Source: Treponema sp. (GTDB taxonomy: Bacteria; Spirochaetota; Spirochaetia; Treponematales; Breznakiellaceae). Taken from it: DNA of 10,127 bases. Each line of letters begins with the position of its first letter. The first letter of the stretch is position 1. This document shows, piece by piece, positions 1 through 7,340 of this stretch. The DNA is taken from assembly GCA_031277045.1 (NCBI GenBank), contig JAISLX010000183.1, positions 1 through 10,127 on the forward strand, read 5' to 3'. Below the pieces are notes generated by a model. That model saw only the letters and a list, made by a program, of their open reading frames with translations, searched no databases and had not been told where the DNA came from. The translations under genes were made by a program, and so were the position numbers.

Positions 1-360
1 CAACGCCTTACCCCGGGAGCAATAGACCCGGGGAAGATCAAAACTAAGGTTGTTGACAATATCCGGGGAAGAAGCTCCCATAATTTGACCATCCCCCTCA
101 AGGGAAAAACCAAGGAGCAGATCTTCCGCGGGGGAAAAATTGCCGTTGCCATCGGTTATGTCGATCTCCACATGGGCCAGATCGCCTGAATCCGCCTTGA
201 GTTCGGTTTTATCGGCCTTGAGACTGATAAGTTCCGGGGCTCCGGCAGTTTTCATTTCCTGGACGCAGGCCGACTTGCCGTCTCTATACCCGATGACCTT
301 GAGTTCACCTTTTGCGTAGTCAAAAGTCCATTCGATAATGCCATTCTCATAGTTGTCGGA
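1..360 (-). pseudogene. 5'-truncated GH2 glycoside hydrolase, C-terminal domain fragment
   Basis: Read right to left, this stretch stays open to the window edge and encodes about 120 residues typical of the C-terminal end of GH2 beta-galactosidase-like enzymes. A strand ending in GELKVIGYRDGK is followed by KTAGAPELISLKADKTELKA, then by an Ig-like domain with DLAHVEIDITDGNGN and a GFSLEGDGQIMGAS segment. In full-length GH2 enzymes these domains follow roughly 600 residues containing the catalytic TIM barrel, which is absent. The frame runs open back to a stop at 493-495 but contains no ATG, GTG or TTG before an internal ATG at 253-255, and family-like sequence ends near position 360. The piece is therefore a decayed remnant or one side of a rearrangement or assembly joint. 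It lies 58 bp beyond the UPF0210 stop, on the same strand. GC is about 51%. The 3' end lies outside the window. Confidence 0.65.
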
Positions 361-418
361 TCTTCTGCGGCGGCGTCCGCAAACTGCCCGGCTCCGGAAT
401 AACCGGCAACAGGAGGGG

Positions 419-1780
419 CTAGTTCCTGAAGCTGTGTATGGGAGCGGGTATGCGGCCGCCCCGGGCGATGAAAGCAGCCGAGTCCGCCCGGTTCACCGTC
501 ATGATCGGGGCGCCCCCCAAAAGGCCGCCGAATTCCGCCCAGTCCCCGGCCTTCTTCCCCGGCACGGGGATTATCCGCACGGCGGTAGTCTTGTTGTTCA
601 CCATGCCGATGGCCATTTCATCGGCAATGATGGCGCTGATGGTGGAGGCAGGGGTATCGCCGGGGATGGCGATCATGTCCAGACCCACGGAACAGACGCT
701 GGTCATGGCTTCCAGCTTGTCCAGGGAGATGGAGCCCGAACGGACCGCCGCCACCATGCCCTCGTCCTCGGAGACCGGGATGAAGGCCCCGGAGAAGCCG
801 CCCACATGGGTGGAGGCCATGACCCCGCCTTTTTTCACCATGTCCGTGAGCATTGCCAGGGCCGCGGTGGTTCCGTGGGCCCCCACGGACTGGAGACCCA
901 TCTCTTCGAGGATCCGGGCCACCGAATCCCCCACCGCCGGGGTGGGGGCCAGGGAGAGATCCAGGATCCCGAAGGGTACCTTGAGCCGCCTGGCCGCCTC
1001 CATGCCCACAAGCTGGCCCATGCGGGTAATTTTGAAAGCCGTTTTCTTGATGATATCGGCGATCTCGTCGAAACTTGCGTCCCGGTGGGATTCCAGGGCG
1101 GCCTTGACCACGCCGGGGCCGGAGACCCCCACGTTAAGACAGCTCTCCGCCTCTCCCGGGCCGTGAAACGCGCCGGCCATGAAGGGGTTGTCCTCCGGGG
1201 CGTTGCAGAGGACCACCAGCTTGGCGCAGCCCAGGCCGTCCTTGTCCGCGGTCAGCTCCGCGGCGGCCTTGACCACCTCGCCCATGCGGCGCACCGCGTC
1301 CATGTTGATGCCGCTCTTGGTGGACGCCACGTTTACCGAGGCGCAGACCCTGGCGGTGGAAGAAAGCGCCCGCGGGATGCTGTCGACCAGAATTCTGTCC
1401 CCCCCGCTAAAACCCTTCTGTATCAGGGCGGAAAACCCGCCCACAAAGTCCACCCCCAGTTCGGCGGCGGCCTGGTCCAGTGTCCGGGCGTAGGGGCTGT
1501 AATCGGTTTCGCCTGAGGAGGCGGCCACCAGGGCGATGGGGCTGACGGCCAGGCGCTTGTTGATAATCGGGATGCCGTATTCGGTTTCGATGTCGCGGCC
1601 GGTTTTAACCAGGGAACCGGCAAGGCGGAGCAGTTTTTCCCGGATCCGGCGGCGGGTTTCGTCCCCGGTGGAGGAGGCGCAGTCCAAAAGGGATACCCCC
1701 AGCGTAATGGCGCGGATGTCCAGCTTGTAGCGCATGAACATATCCACCGTTTCTTTTATTTCAAAGGGCGTAAACAGCAT
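419..1780 (-). CDS. UPF0210 / DUF711 family (PFL-like) protein
   Basis: This 453-residue protein has the full family length. Conserved blocks include [14 protein letters not shown] (21-34), [16 protein letters not shown] (68-83), [14 protein letters not shown] (110-123), [16 protein letters not shown] (148-163), [17 protein letters not shown] (191-207), [17 protein letters not shown] (272-288), [20 protein letters not shown] (323-342) and the terminal [10 protein letters not shown]. The family folds like pyruvate formate-lyase/anaerobic ribonucleotide reductase barrels but is not a recognised glycyl-radical enzyme, and its reaction is unknown to me. It is last in the minus-strand operon, 45 bp after the UPF0237 ACT gene, the partner it has in many Firmicutes and other bacteria. 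ATG at 1778-1780 is preceded by AAGGA at suitable spacing. No signal peptide or membrane segment is seen, so it is probably cytosolic. The coding strand is GC-rich, and long antisense frames here are shadows. Confidence 0.93.
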   Translation of the reverse strand: MLFTPFEIKETVDMFMRYKLDIRAITLGVSLLDCASSTGDETRRRIREKLLRLAGSLVKTGRDIETEYGIPIINKRLAVSPIALVAASSGETDYSPYARTLDQAAAELGVDFVGGFSALIQKGFSGGDRILVDSIPRALSSTARVCASVNVASTKSGINMDAVRRMGEVVKAAAELTADKDGLGCAKLVVLCNAPEDNPFMAGAFHGPGEAESCLNVGVSGPGVVKAALESHRDASFDEIADIIKKTAFKITRMGQLVGMEAARRLKVPFGILDLSLAPTPAVGDSVARILEEMGLQSVGAHGTTAALAMLTDMVKKGGVMASTHVGGFSGAFIPVSEDEGMVAAVRSGSISLDKLEAMTSVCSVGLDMIAIPGDTPASTISAIIADEMAIGMVNNKTTAVRIIPVPGKKAGDWAEFGGLLGGAPIMTVNRADSAAFIARGGRIPAPIHSFRN

Positions 1781-1825
1781 ACCGTATCCTTAATTTGGTT
1801 TGGTTTGCGGAGAAAAACGCGGTTT

Positions 1826-2095
1826 TTAAATTCTGTGCATGGCGCCGAAGACTTTTTCGTGCGTCAGGCTGATGGAAACCCCCATGGTTTCCCCCAGCCG
1901 GGCCAGGTCGTTTTTCACGGTTTCCAGGGCTGCCGCGGAAGATGAAAGATTCACCATCATCGCCATAACGAAATTCCCCGAAAGGATGGTCTGACTGATG
2001 TCCTCGATGTTGATGTTCCGTTCCGCGAGAAACGCGGAAACCCGGGCAATAATGCCTACTTTGTCACTGCCCACTACCGTGATAACAGCGTTCAT
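1826..2095 (-). CDS. UPF0237 ACT-domain protein
   Basis: An 89-residue single ACT domain of the UPF0237 (GcvR-like) type. The first strand and turn read MNAVITVVGSDKVGIIARVS, with the GxDKVGI ligand-loop signature. The second half carries ISQTILSGNFVMAMMVNL, and the protein ends in the family-typical MHRI. ACT domains usually bind amino acids and mediate allosteric or regulatory control; the ligand is not known here. ATG at 2093-2095 begins 3 bp after the stop of the upstream permease gene, and the purine-rich GGGGGA inside that gene's tail is a plausible weak ribosome site. The UPF0210 gene follows 45 bp downstream. The UPF0237-UPF0210 pairing is a known conserved arrangement and supports a shared function, probably with this protein sensing a metabolite for its partner (inference). 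Confidence 0.93.
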   Translation of the reverse strand: MNAVITVVGSDKVGIIARVSAFLAERNINIEDISQTILSGNFVMAMMVNLSSSAAALETVKNDLARLGETMGVSISLTHEKVFGAMHRI

Positions 2096-2098
2096 ATT

Positions 2099-3244
2099 CT
2101 AATTATCCCCCAGTCCGTTTCCGATTTCGTGTTCGCTCAGGAACAGGTCCAGCACGGTAAGAAACAGAATTACTACCATCGGCCCCAGGATAAGGCCGTT
2201 GAAACCGTAGGTGCTTACTCCCCCCAGAATGGCGAAAAAGATGATCAGCGGGTGGAGCTGTATCCGGTCTTTCAGAAACATGGGACGCAGCACGTTGTCC
2301 AGCAGGGAGATAAAAAACCCGCTGACAATAATAAAAAGCACCCCGCCGAACACGTCGCCTGAGATGATTCTGATGAGTCCCAGGGGCAGCCATACAAGGC
2401 CCCCCCCGACTATGGGAATAAAGACGGCTATAAACGTGAGCATGGCCAGAACAAGGGCGCCCTCGACATTAAAAATACTGAAGATGATGTAAGCCATTAT
2501 TGATTGAATCAAGGACACCATGATGTAGCCAAAGAAAAGGCTCCGGGTTATGTCCATTATCTTTCCCGTAAGGGTTTTAAGGTACTCCTGCCTGATGGGA
2601 ATGGAGTGAAGCGCCAGGCGGGAAAGGTAGGGGCCGTCCGTGTAAAGAAAAAACAGCGTAAATACCAACATGACCAGGCCCACAAAAAAGGAGCCCAGAT
2701 CGCGGGCGACCCTGCTGCTGATCGTGAAGAGCTGCTGCAGGCTGGAATTCAAAAGTTCCACAAGCCGTGTTTCAATATCGGCCCCCGTGATCTGTACTTG
2801 GCCCTGGGACAGGTCGAAAACAAGGGCGGCAATGCTGTCGAAAAATTCCCGCATCGCATCGGGGCGTTCGTCAAAAACCTCCCGTATAAAGCGGGTTAGA
2901 TCCATGATTTGCCGGGAAAACACGGAGGCGACAAAGCTTATGGGAATAAGAATCAGGATGACGGTTGCCAGGGCAAACAGTGCGGCCCACAAATTTTTTA
3001 GAAAGCGGCCGGATGCTTTGGAAAAGTCAAGTTTGCGGATAAGACGGTGGTGCAGGGGGCTTACCAGGACGTACAGCAGCACGGACCAGAGCAGCACCGT
3101 AAAAAACGGGGCAAAGAGCCGGCATACCAGGACAAAAAAGATGACGAGAATGGCGGCAAATACCAGGGTCTGCACCGGGGGCGGGCTGAATTTTCCGTTT
3201 TTTTCCTGTGTTCCGGCGTCCGGTTTTTTGGGGAAATCGCTCAT
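2099..3244 (-). CDS. AI-2E family transporter (permease)
   Basis: A 381-residue polytopic membrane protein with the topology of the AI-2E/PerM/YtqB-like superfamily. Two N-terminal membrane segments lie at about 25-62, one at 85-112, a soluble helical segment at about 113-180, then segments at about 185-201, 235-258, 262-292 and 297-315 and a final pair at about 331-368. Family signatures are FIPIVGGGLVWLPLG (275-289), DNVLRPMF (316-323), HPLIIFFAILGG (331-342) and GFNGLILGPMVVIL (347-360). The family exports diverse small solutes; autoinducer-2 is only the substrate of one member, so the substrate here is unknown. The start ATG at 3242-3244 overlaps the TGA of the upstream TPR gene in an ATGA junction, which indicates translational coupling. 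The ACT gene starts 3 bp after its stop. The N-terminal 20 residues are charged and cytosolic. Confidence 0.92.
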   Translation of the reverse strand: MSDFPKKPDAGTQEKNGKFSPPPVQTLVFAAILVIFFVLVCRLFAPFFTVLLWSVLLYVLVSPLHHRLIRKLDFSKASGRFLKNLWAALFALATVILILIPISFVASVFSRQIMDLTRFIREVFDERPDAMREFFDSIAALVFDLSQGQVQITGADIETRLVELLNSSLQQLFTISSRVARDLGSFFVGLVMLVFTLFFLYTDGPYLSRLALHSIPIRQEYLKTLTGKIMDITRSLFFGYIMVSLIQSIMAYIIFSIFNVEGALVLAMLTFIAVFIPIVGGGLVWLPLGLIRIISGDVFGGVLFIIVSGFFISLLDNVLRPMFLKDRIQLHPLIIFFAILGGVSTYGFNGLILGPMVVILFLTVLDLFLSEHEIGNGLGDN

Positions 3245-5247
3245 AGACCGGCCAGTATTCGTTCCGCGTCTCCCCTGCCCGGGTGAGAGGGATTCCGGTT
3301 AAGGAGGTCCCGCAGGTAAACTTTTGCGGTTTCCGCTTCCCCCAAACTGGCGCAGGTCTTTCCCAGTTCCAGGATCGCTTCCCAATTATCCGGTTCCAGC
3401 CGCAGAAGTTCCTGGTAAGTGTCCCGTGCCCTGTCGAGTTTTCCGGCCCCTACATAGGCCTTGGCCAGGTTCAGGCGCGCGGCGGTGTGGTTCGGATCGG
3501 CGATCAGGGCCTTTTCGTAGTGGGTAAAGCTGTCCTCCCAACGTTCCTGTCTGGCGTAGACCGCCCCCAGGTTGTTGTTGACATCCATGTTGGCCGGCTC
3601 AATATTGTAAGCTTCCATGAGGAATTTCAGGGCCTCGGCGGGAAGGTCGTTTTCCAGGCAGAGGCGGCCCAGGTTGATCCGGGGCTTTATGTAGCCGGTG
3701 TCAAGGGCCGCGGCCCTGGTATAGGCGGTAATGGCCTTGGCTATGTCCCCCGCTCCTTCCTGGGTCTGGCCCAGCATGTAGGCGTACTGGGCGTTTCCGG
3801 GCGCCTTGTCCGCCGCCTGCTGGGCAAAACGGAGCGCTTCGGCGGTTTTGCCCAGTCCCAGTTTTACAATGGCCATGTTGTAGTTGGTAAGATCGTGGGC
3901 GGGTTCGATGGCCAGGGCCCTGCTGAACAGGCTTTCGGCGGCGGCGAAATCCCCGGCCTCGCTTTGCAGCGCCCCCAGTTCCCTCAGTGAGGCAAGATCG
4001 GACGGGTTGTTGTTCAGGGCGGCGCCGAAGGCGGCGGCGGCCCCCGCGGTATCCCCCTTGGCCCCGAGTATCCGCCCAATCTCCCGGTGGGCTGTGGCGT
4101 AACCGGGTTTAATCTGAACCGCCCGGCGGTAAGCGGCCAGCGCCTCATCCTGACGGCCCAGGCCCCGGAGGGCCCCGCCCAGGTTGTACCAGGCGGTCTC
4201 GTAATCCGGTTTAAGCCGGCTAACCGTCTCAAACGCCTGGCGCGCGTCGGCGTACTGCCGGTTGGAGAAATAGACCCGCCCCAGTTCATAGGAGTAGAGG
4301 TAATTTTCAGGTTCCAGGCGCGCCGCCTCTTTAAGTTCGGTCGTGGCGGTATCCATTTGACGCAGATCCCGGTAGATCTTTCCCTGGGTGTAATGGGGCA
4401 GCGCCGCGCGGGGGTCCGCGTCAATCGCATCCTGGGCCTCTTTCCTGGCCTGAACCAGAAGGGAATCCCGGACAGTGTTGTCCAGGTCGGAACCCTGGGT
4501 GTAGGCTTCGTACCAGGCTTCGGCTACTTCCGCCCGTTTTTGCCCCTCAAAACGTTTTTCATCCGCCGGCAGCCGGGAATAGGCGTCGGCAAAGGCGGCC
4601 TTGGCCTCCGTAAACTGTTTCCGCTCCAGATGCTGCCGTCCCTGGGACACCAGATCGTTGACCATGCGCATTTTTTGCTGTTTTTCCGCGGAAAGCCGGG
4701 CCAGTTCCGCCTCTTCCGCCTTGCGGCGTTCCGCTTCCGCCTCCGCCTGGGCCTGCCGCTCGGTTTCCGCCTCCTCGTGGCGCTGCCGTTCCATTTCCGC
4801 CTGCCGTTCCTCTTCTTCCCGGAGCTGGCTTTCCCGCCCGTCCTGGCGGCGCGGATCATCCGCCGGCCACCGCTCCTGCGCGGACCTGCCGGCGGCCAGG
4901 GTTTGGGCAAGCTCCTGGGCCAGGCGTTCCGCCGCCGCGGCCCGGTCTTCCGCCGCGGCCAGTCCTGTATGATCGCCGCCGGCTTCGGCCTTTTTGGATT
5001 CCTGTACCGCCTGATCCCGCAGTTCTCTGGCTTCTTTGTCAGTCCCGTTTTTAATCAGGAGGCCGTCCAACAGGTCCAGGGCCCGGCCGTACTCACCAGC
5101 CTCAATGTACTCCTGTACCAGGGCGAGGGTGTTGTGGCGGGCCGCGCTGGTCCCCGCGGTTTTAGCCCTGACTAAAAGAAAAATCCCCGCTCCCGTCAGA
5201 AGCAGCACCACGATGGCGCCGATGATAAGTATTTTTTTCCGGTTCAT
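3241..5247 (-). CDS. membrane-anchored TPR protein with charged coiled coil
   Basis: This 668-residue protein begins with MNRKK and a single hydrophobic segment (residues about 6-27), which reads as an uncleaved signal anchor with the rest exposed outside the cytoplasm. A short TPR-like helical pair (about 38-80) is followed by a Glu/Arg/Ala/Gln-rich coiled coil (about 95-195), another helix pair (about 197-228), and then about 11 tandem TPR units from 283 to 655. Clear examples are AWYNLGGALRGLGRQDEALA (352-371) and TAARLNLAKAYVGAGKLDRA (588-607), each helix pair ending in a Pro such as EPEN, KPDY, EPAN or DPNH. TPR arrays bind proteins or peptides, and no enzymatic domain is present. ATG at 5245-5247 has AGGAG eight bases upstream. 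It starts 11 bp after the other TPR gene and overlaps the permease start by 4 nt. A scaffold role in the cell envelope is inferred. Confidence 0.9.
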   Translation of the reverse strand: MNRKKILIIGAIVVLLLTGAGIFLLVRAKTAGTSAARHNTLALVQEYIEAGEYGRALDLLDGLLIKNGTDKEARELRDQAVQESKKAEAGGDHTGLAAAEDRAAAAERLAQELAQTLAAGRSAQERWPADDPRRQDGRESQLREEEERQAEMERQRHEEAETERQAQAEAEAERRKAEEAELARLSAEKQQKMRMVNDLVSQGRQHLERKQFTEAKAAFADAYSRLPADEKRFEGQKRAEVAEAWYEAYTQGSDLDNTVRDSLLVQARKEAQDAIDADPRAALPHYTQGKIYRDLRQMDTATTELKEAARLEPENYLYSYELGRVYFSNRQYADARQAFETVSRLKPDYETAWYNLGGALRGLGRQDEALAAYRRAVQIKPGYATAHREIGRILGAKGDTAGAAAAFGAALNNNPSDLASLRELGALQSEAGDFAAAESLFSRALAIEPAHDLTNYNMAIVKLGLGKTAEALRFAQQAADKAPGNAQYAYMLGQTQEGAGDIAKAITAYTRAAALDTGYIKPRINLGRLCLENDLPAEALKFLMEAYNIEPANMDVNNNLGAVYARQERWEDSFTHYEKALIADPNHTAARLNLAKAYVGAGKLDRARDTYQELLRLEPDNWEAILELGKTCASLGEAETAKVYLRDLLNRNPSHPGRGDAERILAGL

Positions 5248-5258
5248 ACATTAGGCTC

Positions 5259-6014
5259 CTATTCCAACTCGAATTCGCCGTCATAAGTCAGAATTTTTTC
5301 GGCGCCGGCGGAAGAGCTCTTGGTTTCTTCGGCGGCGGATTGCAGGGAAGCCGAAACTTCCTGCAGCAGAGCCTGCCGGCGGGCTTCAGCCTCTTCCGCC
5401 AGTAATCGCTGGCGTTCGGCCTCTTCTTCCGCCCGGATCCGCTGGCGCTCGGCCTCTTCTTCCGCGAGAACCTTGCGGCGTTCCTCGGCGGCGAATTCTC
5501 CCCGGACCAGGGCGCAAAGCTGTTCAATCTTGGACCGCTGGGGCGAGCGGGGTTCCAGGCTAAGGTAAAGGTCGTAGTCGGCCAAAGCTTCCGCGAGCCG
5601 CCCCTTTTTTATCCGGAGATTCCCCCGGTTCAGGTAGGCCGGCCCGTAAACGCTGTCCAGCGCGATGGCCTGGGTGTAAAATTCCTCGGCGTATTCATCC
5701 TGTTCCTGGCGGGCGTACACGCTCCCCAGGTTAAAGGCCACCCTGGCGGCTTCGTTCCCCGCCCGAGGAAGTATTTTCCGGTAAACGGCGATAGCGTCAT
5801 TGGGCCGGTCCAGCTGCTGGTAGACAATGCCCAGATACAGGGAAGCTTTTACGTGGCCGGGGTCCTGACCCAGAACCCCCTCCAAAAGGCCCAGGGCTTC
5901 CTGGGGTTTGTTTGCCATAAAAAGTTCTTCCCCGCGCCGAAACGCGCTTTCCTGGGCCGCAAGCGCGCCCTGAAAGGCCACAAACGCGCAGAATCCCCAC
6001 AACAGCCTGTTCAC
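5259..6014 (-). CDS. exported TPR protein with C-terminal hendecad coiled coil
   Basis: A 251-residue protein, first gene of the minus-strand operon. Residues 1-20 form a signal peptide (MNR, a hydrophobic core and GALAA before Q21), so it is probably exported; the Cys at 9 does not sit in a lipobox. Four TPR-like units follow at about 24-54, 57-86, 93-122 and 126-155, for example VAFNLGSVYARQEQDEYAEE (92-111) and AYLNRGNLRIKKGRLAEALA (126-145). From about 174 to 218 an 11-residue repeat rich in Glu and Arg (EAERQRIRAEE, EAERQRLLAEE) predicts a coiled coil, then comes a Ser/Ala linker and an acidic end, YDGEFELE. The start is GTG at 6012-6014: AAGGGAG lies eight bases upstream. Another GTG four bases earlier is in a different frame. 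Its domain order (TPR then coil) mirrors the next gene (coil then TPR), which suggests partners or paralogues. Confidence 0.88.
   Translation of the reverse strand: MNRLLWGFCAFVAFQGALAAQESAFRRGEELFMANKPQEALGLLEGVLGQDPGHVKASLYLGIVYQQLDRPNDAIAVYRKILPRAGNEAARVAFNLGSVYARQEQDEYAEEFYTQAIALDSVYGPAYLNRGNLRIKKGRLAEALADYDLYLSLEPRSPQRSKIEQLCALVRGEFAAEERRKVLAEEEAERQRIRAEEEAERQRLLAEEAEARRQALLQEVSASLQSAAEETKSSSAGAEKILTYDGEFELE
5407..5472. repeat. two-copy 33-bp repeat inside the exported TPR gene
   Basis: Two adjacent near-identical 33-bp copies start with CGCTGGCG at 5407 and 5440 and share CGGCCTCTTCTTCCGC. On the coding (minus) strand each copy encodes one 11-residue coiled-coil unit. Flanking units of the same length are recognisable at protein level but have diverged in DNA, so these two look like the most recent duplication. 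Slippage here would change the coil length in 11-residue steps without a frameshift. Confidence 0.75.
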
Positions 6015-6036
6015 ACACTCTACTCCCTTTCTTTTT

Positions 6037-6042
6037 ATGATA
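6037..6042 (-). promoter_or_regulatory. possible extended -10 element for the minus-strand operon
   Basis: On the minus strand the 9 bases covering 6037-6045 read TGATATCAT, which fits an extended -10 pattern (TGn followed by a TATAAT-like hexamer). It would place the transcript start around 6030, about 16 bases before the GTG of the first TPR gene. The corresponding -35 region is only T-rich (TTTTTC about 17 bp upstream) and does not match well. This is the best promoter-like site in the divergent region but is weakly supported. Confidence 0.35.
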
Positions 6043-6099
6043 TCAGTATCGGTCCGGAAGAAAAAAGCCCTTAACCTTCGTCTAAAATACCCGAGCTTG

Positions 6100-6126
6100 T
6101 TCCAAAACCCGTCGCTTGTTTTGAAA
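6100..6126. repeat. hairpin of the TTCCAAAAC / GTTTTGAAA type
   Basis: Arms at 6100-6108 (TTCCAAAAC) and 6118-6126 (GTTTTGAAA) pair at 8 of 9 positions around a 9-base loop. It lies in the divergent region upstream of the first TPR gene. The arms resemble the hairpin at 7392-7418, which suggests a dispersed intergenic repeat rather than a gene-specific signal. Confidence 0.45.
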
Positions 6127-6177
6127 TCCCCCGCGGGGTTGCCATAGAGCCCCAGCTTTTGAAACAGCGGTTTGGAT

Positions 6178-6589
6178 GCACAGTTACACAGGAAGTCCGG
6201 GGGCCGGATCCCACTCTACTACGAACGGGGACTTTTGTGTTACAAAGAAAAGGGTCCTGAAGCCAAAGCCGCCCCGGAACGGGCCCAGCGTAAAGGCCCT
6301 GGCTTCAGGATACTACCGAACTTGCCCCGCGGGACCTTGAAAAAGCCGCCGCCGCGGTTAAAGTAATAACGACAGCCTTTTTGTCCGTTGTTTTGCGGGT
6401 GTCTGCCGCGAAAAACGGCGGGAAACCGGCAGGGCGCCGGTTCAATGGGAGCGGATATATGCCCAAAAGAAGGGCTTTAAGGATGCGGGGGAAAAACTTT
6501 TACGCTGCCGGGAATTCGGCTCAGGCGGAAAGGCCGGGGAAACGGCAAAGCGGCGGGACGACGGCATGAAAAGAGCGGTAGATCCATGA
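6178..6589 (+). pseudogene. possible frameshifted TPR-like gene remnant
   Basis: No intact gene fits this stretch, but protein-like segments appear successively in three plus-strand frames. One frame at about 6211-6305 gives a helix pair resembling a TPR unit: YYERGLLCYKEKG, a PEAKAAPERAQ helix, then GPGF. A second at 6309-6368 gives DTTELAPRDLEKAAAAVKV. A third at about 6449-6540 gives ERIYAQKKGFKDAGEKLL, again TPR-like, and runs to a TGA at 6587-6589. A chain of small indels in a former TPR gene would explain this, perhaps a copy related to the TPR genes next door but on the other strand. The reading is subjective: the G+C- and purine-rich composition can make charged helical peptides by chance. 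The remaining divergent region (6015-6177 and 6590-6617) holds only the sites listed separately. Confidence 0.3.
6255..6310. repeat. 11-bp perfect inverted repeat with 34-base spacer
   Basis: TCCTGAAGCCA at 6255-6265 is exactly mirrored by TGGCTTCAGGA at 6300-6310. Inside the spacer a smaller CCCG-GAA-CGGG hairpin can form, giving a two-tier stem. It lies in the possible TPR remnant, about 310 bp before the metallophosphoesterase gene. It could be a structured transcript element or a by-product of GC-rich sequence; no known RNA family is recognised. Confidence 0.5.
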
Positions 6590-6617
6590 CGGCGCGGCAA
6601 ACGGCCGGGTTCCGGGC

Positions 6618-7340
6618 ATGAAAATCCTCTGCGTTTCCGATCAGATCGATCCTCTGGTGTACACCAACAGCATCAAGGAACGTTTCGGCGATGTGGACAT
6701 TGTGCTGAGCGCCGGGGATCTTCCGATGGACTACCTGGATTTTATCGTTTCCAGCCTGAATAAACCGCTGTTTTTTGTGTTCGGAAACCACAACCTGAAC
6801 GTGTTGTCCTATTACACCAGCACCGGCCCGGTCATTTACACGGAGGAACAGTGCTATCAGGGTTCCGGGGCCATCCACATGGGATCCAAAATCACCCGCC
6901 ATGAGGGGCTTATTATCGCGGGACTGGGCGGTTCCATGCGTTACAACCGGGGGGAGAATCAGTTTACCGAATCCCAGATGATGCGGCAAATTTTTAAGCT
7001 CATCCCGGCCCTTTTGTTTAACCGCGTTTTTCGGGGCCGTTATGTGGATATTCTGCTGACCCACGCGAGCCCCCGGGGAATCCACGACAAGGAAGATCGC
7101 TGCCACCTGGGCTTTAAGGCCTTTCTGTGGTTTATGAGGACCTTCAAACCAAAGTACCTTGTCCACGGACACATCCATTTGTACAGCTTGTCCGATGTGC
7201 GCGTAACAAATTACGGTGAAACCAAAGTAATTAACGCGTTCAGCCATTACGTGATCGACACCGGAGGTGGCGATGACACCGGAGGCGCTGCCGGGCCGCC
7301 GGTTTCCCGCGGGACAGGAAAGGAGAACCATGAGTTTTGA
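6618..7340 (+). CDS. metallophosphoesterase with atypical motif I
   Basis: This 240-residue protein matches the calcineurin-like metallophosphoesterase fold. Visible metal-site motifs are motif I at 7-11 (SDQID), GDLP with Asp34, GNHN with Asn57 and His58, THAS with His149, and HGHIH (183-187). In most relatives motif I is DxH; here the His position holds Ile10, and Asp8 and Asp11 are the available acids. A subgroup of small bacterial phosphoesterases starting with ILCVSD shares this look, so one metal site may be built differently rather than lost. The substrate is unknown. Residues from about 215 on form a Gly-rich, probably disordered tail. The ATG at 6618 lacks a strong ribosome site (only GGG nearby) but fits the family N-terminus. 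It leads the plus-strand trio and has no signal peptide. Confidence 0.9.
   Translation: MKILCVSDQIDPLVYTNSIKERFGDVDIVLSAGDLPMDYLDFIVSSLNKPLFFVFGNHNLNVLSYYTSTGPVIYTEEQCYQGSGAIHMGSKITRHEGLIIAGLGGSMRYNRGENQFTESQMMRQIFKLIPALLFNRVFRGRYVDILLTHASPRGIHDKEDRCHLGFKAFLWFMRTFKPKYLVHGHIHLYSLSDVRVTNYGETKVINAFSHYVIDTGGGDDTGGAAGPPVSRGTGKENHEF
7319..7325 (+). promoter_or_regulatory. strong Shine-Dalgarno at the end of the phosphoesterase gene
   Basis: AAAGGAG lies inside the last codons of the phosphoesterase gene, four bases before the ATG at 7330. It is the best ribosome site in the neighbourhood, yet it serves only a 38-codon frame and not the next recognised gene, which has its own site at 7424-7428. Confidence 0.5.

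Noticed and set aside
361..418. Terminator for the minus-strand operon after the UPF0210 stop
   Set aside because: A short TGCCGG/CCGGGCA stem can be drawn but it has a bulge, an 11-base loop and no T run after it on the transcribed strand.
353..1516. 387-codon plus-strand frame opposite the UPF0210 gene
   Set aside because: It is antisense to a fully conserved 453-residue protein, has a His/Gly/Arg-rich composition without domains, and arises from the GC-rich codon pattern of the real gene.
4087..5175. 362-codon plus-strand frame opposite the large TPR gene
   Set aside because: It is antisense to clear TPR repeats and gives a Phe/Gly/Arg-rich peptide that mirrors the coiled-coil codons.
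5988..6014. Lipoprotein signal in the first TPR protein because of an early Cys
   Set aside because: The residues before Cys9 (WGF) do not form a lipobox, and the hydrophobic core continues past it to a better signal-peptidase I site near residue 20.
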